DNA of 9,877 nucleotides from CALEUX01 sp037439945 (GTDB lineage Bacteria; Bacteroidota; Bacteroidia; Bacteroidales; Marinilabiliaceae), in the NCBI GenBank assembly GCA_037439945.1, contig JBBIVA010000132.1:1-9877 (forward strand), in the 5' to 3' direction. The position numbers were made by a program, and so were the translations under genes. The notes under the pieces were generated by a model. It saw only the letters and a program-made list of their open reading frames with translations, was not told the origin of the DNA and did no database searches. Below are positions 8,139-9,877 of this stretch, piece by piece; the stretch's first letter is position 1, and the number at the start of each line of letters is the position of its first letter.

Positions 8139-8209
8139 AGTAAACAAAAGGGTTACGTCAATTAATTTAAAAGAGAATAAATGCTATTTTTAAAATTTAA
8201 TAATGGTTA

Positions 8210-8238
8210 TTTGTTGTAAACTACCAGCCTTATATTAA
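8210..8238 (+). promoter_or_regulatory. Possible Bacteroidota-type promoter (-33 TTTG, -7 TATATTAA)
   Basis: TTTG at 8210-8213 and TATATTAA at 8231-8238 are 17 bases apart, compatible with the Bacteroidota consensus TTTG / TAnnTTTG, although the -7 box matches only partly. It would start transcription a few bases before the ATG at 8252 and could read into the response regulator at 8472. The assignment is weak because A+T-rich DNA yields such matches often. Confidence 0.25.
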
Positions 8239-8251
8239 AAATTTATTCGGT

Positions 8252-8404
8252 ATGAAATCTGTTATATTGCTTTTATTATTTTTATTTACAGCTATTCAGT
8301 TATTTGCACAAAAAGAAAATCCCGATTATGATTCTGAACTTCCTAAAAAACCTGGTTCCAATTATTATGGTGTGAGAATGTACGTTTTGGTAATTTTTAA
8401 TTAA
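8252..8404 (+). CDS. Small secreted ORF, probably a truncated YciI-like protein
   Basis: An open frame of 50 residues. Residues 1-20 are a clear signal peptide: a Lys near the start, a Leu/Phe core, and a likely cleavage between Ala19 and Gln20 (LFA-Q), a common Bacteroidota arrangement. The mature part is only 30 residues, with NPDYDSELPKKPGSN then YYGVRMYVLVIFN. From memory this resembles the front of secreted YciI-related proteins of this phylum, which read roughly YDxxLAKKLGADxYGMKxYVLVxLKTG and continue for another 80-100 residues. Here it stops at VIFN with two adjacent stops (8402-8407), and no continuation is found in other frames before the next gene. The family match is unverified. 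It is either a 3'-deleted pseudogene or, less likely, a functional small secreted peptide. It lies 67 bases before the response regulator. Confidence 0.5.
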   Translation: MKSVILLLLFLFTAIQLFAQKENPDYDSELPKKPGSNYYGVRMYVLVIFN

Positions 8405-8471
8405 TAGATATTATAAAATAGTCCCAAATGAATATTTTCCTTTATTTATTGTGTTAAGTTTAAGGTAGTAT

Positions 8472-9137
8472 ATGGCACACAACATTGATAAAATAAAAGT
8501 AATTATTGCCGACTCTCATTTTTTAATAACCCGTTCGTTGCAAATAATATTGAATGAAACCGGTTTATATAATGTAATTGGAGTTGCAACCAGTTTAAGT
8601 GAACTTAATACTCTTCTTAAAAATGAAGCAACTGTTCTTATAACCGATTTTGCAACAATTGATTATAACGGCCTTGATGGGTTGGCACAAGTATTAAACA
8701 GTAATAAGTTAGTTTCAGTGCTGGTGTTGACTAACAACCTTGATAAAAATGATATAAATGCTTTGCATAAAATTGGCATAAAAAACGTTGCATATAAATC
8801 AACCGACCAGGAAGAGCTGTTAATGGCAGTTGAGGCAACACACCTGAAACGTAAATATTATTCCGAAGATATTTTTGAACTATTAATTGAAGATGGTAAC
8901 CAAAAAGTAAAAACCGAGGAAAACAGCCCCCTTACAAACTCTGAAATGGATATTGTAAGGTTTATAACAGACGGATTGACTACCAAAGAAATAGCATTAC
9001 GTAAAAATATTAGTTTTTATACAGTAATGTCCCATCGAAAAAATATTTTCCGCAAACTTAAAATCAACAGCAGCTCTGAACTTATTATTTATGCCATTAA
9101 AGCCGGATGGATTGATAATATTGAATATTACATTTAG
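8472..9137 (+). CDS. NarL/LuxR-family response regulator
   Basis: A 221-residue cytoplasmic transcription factor. The N-terminal receiver (about 8-125) has ADSH (13-16), phospho-site D59 in VLITDF, T87 and K109 in AYKS. The usual second acidic residue beside D14 is serine (S15), a variant that may alter metal binding or phosphorylation. After a linker (about 126-152), the LuxR-type DNA-binding domain (154-213) reads LTNSEMDIVRFITDGLTTKEIA, with the recognition helix near SFYTVMSHRKNIFRKL (181-196) and a terminal YAIKAGW (207-213). AAGG at 8462-8465 is a plausible ribosome-binding site six bases before the ATG. It is a candidate output for the two hybrid kinases upstream, but the decayed methylase region separates them, so co-regulation is inferred. 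Target genes cannot be read from the window. Confidence 0.9.
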   Translation: MAHNIDKIKVIIADSHFLITRSLQIILNETGLYNVIGVATSLSELNTLLKNEATVLITDFATIDYNGLDGLAQVLNSNKLVSVLVLTNNLDKNDINALHKIGIKNVAYKSTDQEELLMAVEATHLKRKYYSEDIFELLIEDGNQKVKTEENSPLTNSEMDIVRFITDGLTTKEIALRKNISFYTVMSHRKNIFRKLKINSSSELIIYAIKAGWIDNIEYYI

Positions 9138-9343
9138 GTTTTAGGTTTTAGCTAATAACTTAGACCTAACCCCGCCTCCATTCTCCCCTATTTATGGTAT
9201 ATGAAATGCCTCATCTACGGGATTTCAGAATATTTAATTACCATCCATATTTGTAATTATGAATCAACTATTATTTATAGCCCCCATTAACTAATTGATT
9301 TGGCATGGCAAATTGAATATTTTTTAATCTAATACCTAATATT

Positions 9344-9796
9344 ATGTCAATTCTAACATTTTCAGTGAAAGGCGAAAACCAAAATGCCACCAGATTAAAT
9401 GTTACGGCACGAAGTTTTTCAATTATTGTAGATGAGCCTTCTCAGCTTGGCGGGAATGATGAAGGCCCCAATCCTGTTGAATATTTACTGGCCGCCTATG
9501 CCGGATGTTTAAACGTTGTTGCACATATAGTTGCAAAAGAGTTGGGGATAACCATAAACAAACTTAACCTTGAGTTAACGGGAGAGATAGATCCTGCACG
9601 TTTCTTAGGGCTTTCGTTCAATGAAAGGGCCGGGTTCAAAAGTATTAAAGTTCAACTCGTTGTTGAAACAGATTCAGACGAAGAAACCTTAAAAAAATGG
9701 CTGCAAATTATTGAAAACAGATGTCCGGTAAACGATAATCTTGCAAATTCAACCCCTCTTAAATTGAGTTTAACCCAATTAGCTTCTTCTAATTAG
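9344..9796 (+). CDS. OsmC/Ohr-family protein, probable thiol-dependent peroxidase
   Basis: A 150-residue cytoplasmic protein of full family length. The motif EGPNPVEYLLAAYAGC (40-55) contains the first active-site cysteine C55, and RCPV (126-129) carries the second, C127. In characterised OsmC and Ohr proteins these two cysteines reduce organic hydroperoxides, and that pair is intact here. Subfamily (OsmC, Ohr or YhfA-like) cannot be assigned by eye; the GPNPVEYLLA motif fits the OsmC/YhfA side better. The gene is followed after 31 bases by an O-acetylhomoserine sulfhydrylase, suggesting one transcript linking oxidative defence with sulfur amino-acid synthesis. No ribosome-binding site is seen before the ATG, as is common in the phylum. 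The 206 bases upstream hold no gene I can support and no recognisable SAM riboswitch core. Confidence 0.87.
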   Translation: MSILTFSVKGENQNATRLNVTARSFSIIVDEPSQLGGNDEGPNPVEYLLAAYAGCLNVVAHIVAKELGITINKLNLELTGEIDPARFLGLSFNERAGFKSIKVQLVVETDSDEETLKKWLQIIENRCPVNDNLANSTPLKLSLTQLASSN

Positions 9797-9827
9797 TATA
9801 ATCTAAGATTTTACAAAAAAATATATT

Positions 9828-9877
9828 ATGGCAAATAATTTTCATTTTGATACGCTTCAGCTTCATGCAGGACAAGC
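9828..9877 (+). CDS. metY: O-acetylhomoserine sulfhydrylase, 5' end only
   Basis: Only 16 complete codons lie in the window: MANNFHFDTLQLHAGQ, with the next codon cut by the window edge. FDTLQLHAGQ is the characteristic N-terminal signature of O-acetylhomoserine sulfhydrylases, PLP-dependent Cys/Met-metabolism enzymes that make homocysteine from O-acetylhomoserine and sulfide; that family continues with PDPTTGSRAVPIYQT. A cystathionine gamma-synthase or lyase relative is possible but fits this N-terminus less well. The ATG follows an A-rich leader 31 bases after the osmC-like stop, so the genes are probably co-transcribed. Confidence 0.75.
   Translation, partial: MANNFHFDTLQLHAGQ

Noticed and set aside
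9135..9148. Two tandem TAGGTTT heptamers at the stop of the response regulator
   Set aside because: Only two copies, too few to be meaningful.
9194..9256. 20-residue open frame (MVYEMPHLRDF...)
   Set aside because: Too short, no ribosome-binding site and no recognisable feature; expected by chance.
9299..9325. Promoter with TTTG (9299-9302) and TATTTTTT (9318-9325) before the OsmC gene
   Set aside because: The boxes are only 15 bases apart, shorter than typical for the phylum's promoters, in very A+T-rich DNA.
9138..9343. SAM riboswitch ahead of the osmC-metY unit
   Set aside because: None of the conserved SAM-I core segments could be found, and no stable multi-helix layout is apparent by eye.

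Overview
The window looks like chromosomal DNA of a member of the Bacteroidota, most likely near Bacteroidales/Marinilabiliales. The evidence is A+T-rich DNA, weak Shine-Dalgarno signals before most genes, long hybrid histidine kinases with several receiver domains, a NarL-type regulator of the style common in that phylum, and a decayed adenine methylase of a type carried by Bacteroidota mobile elements. The assignment rests on gene style, not on a database search.

Layout, all on the + strand. Positions 1-404 hold a perfect 23-bp dyad, a frame-disrupted short coding remnant and an A-rich leader. Positions 405-7001 are a tight signalling operon: a CheR-type methyltransferase, a membrane hybrid kinase (four-helix sensor, HAMP, GAF, HisKA, HATPase, REC, REC) overlapping it by 17 bases, and 8 bases later a soluble hybrid kinase (REC, three PAS, HisKA, HATPase, REC). 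Positions 7002-8404 are a decayed accessory stretch: a REP-like inverted repeat, a D12-class DNA adenine methylase destroyed by two frameshifts and two internal stops, a cluster of palindromes, and a 50-residue secreted ORF that looks like the amputated front of a YciI-like protein. Positions 8472-9137 encode a NarL/LuxR-type response regulator. Positions 9344-9877 start a separate unit: an OsmC-family protein, then the first 16 codons of an O-acetylhomoserine sulfhydrylase.

How the genes may work together (inference): the membrane kinase senses an envelope signal plus a cytoplasmic GAF cue. CheR may tune it by methylating its Glu/Gln-rich heptad coil, because no chemoreceptor or CheB is encoded here. 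The second kinase can receive phosphate on its N-terminal receiver and add PAS inputs. The DNA-binding output may be the NarL-type regulator beyond the decayed region. No Hpt protein lies in the window, so the relay is incomplete here. The OsmC-MetY pair points to peroxide defence and sulfur-amino-acid metabolism, unrelated to the signalling block.

No tRNA, rRNA, CRISPR array or intact transposase was seen. The most unusual items are the adenine-methylase ruin, which can be read through with two one-base corrections, the CheR/heptad-coil kinase pairing, and the palindrome structures flanking the ruin.
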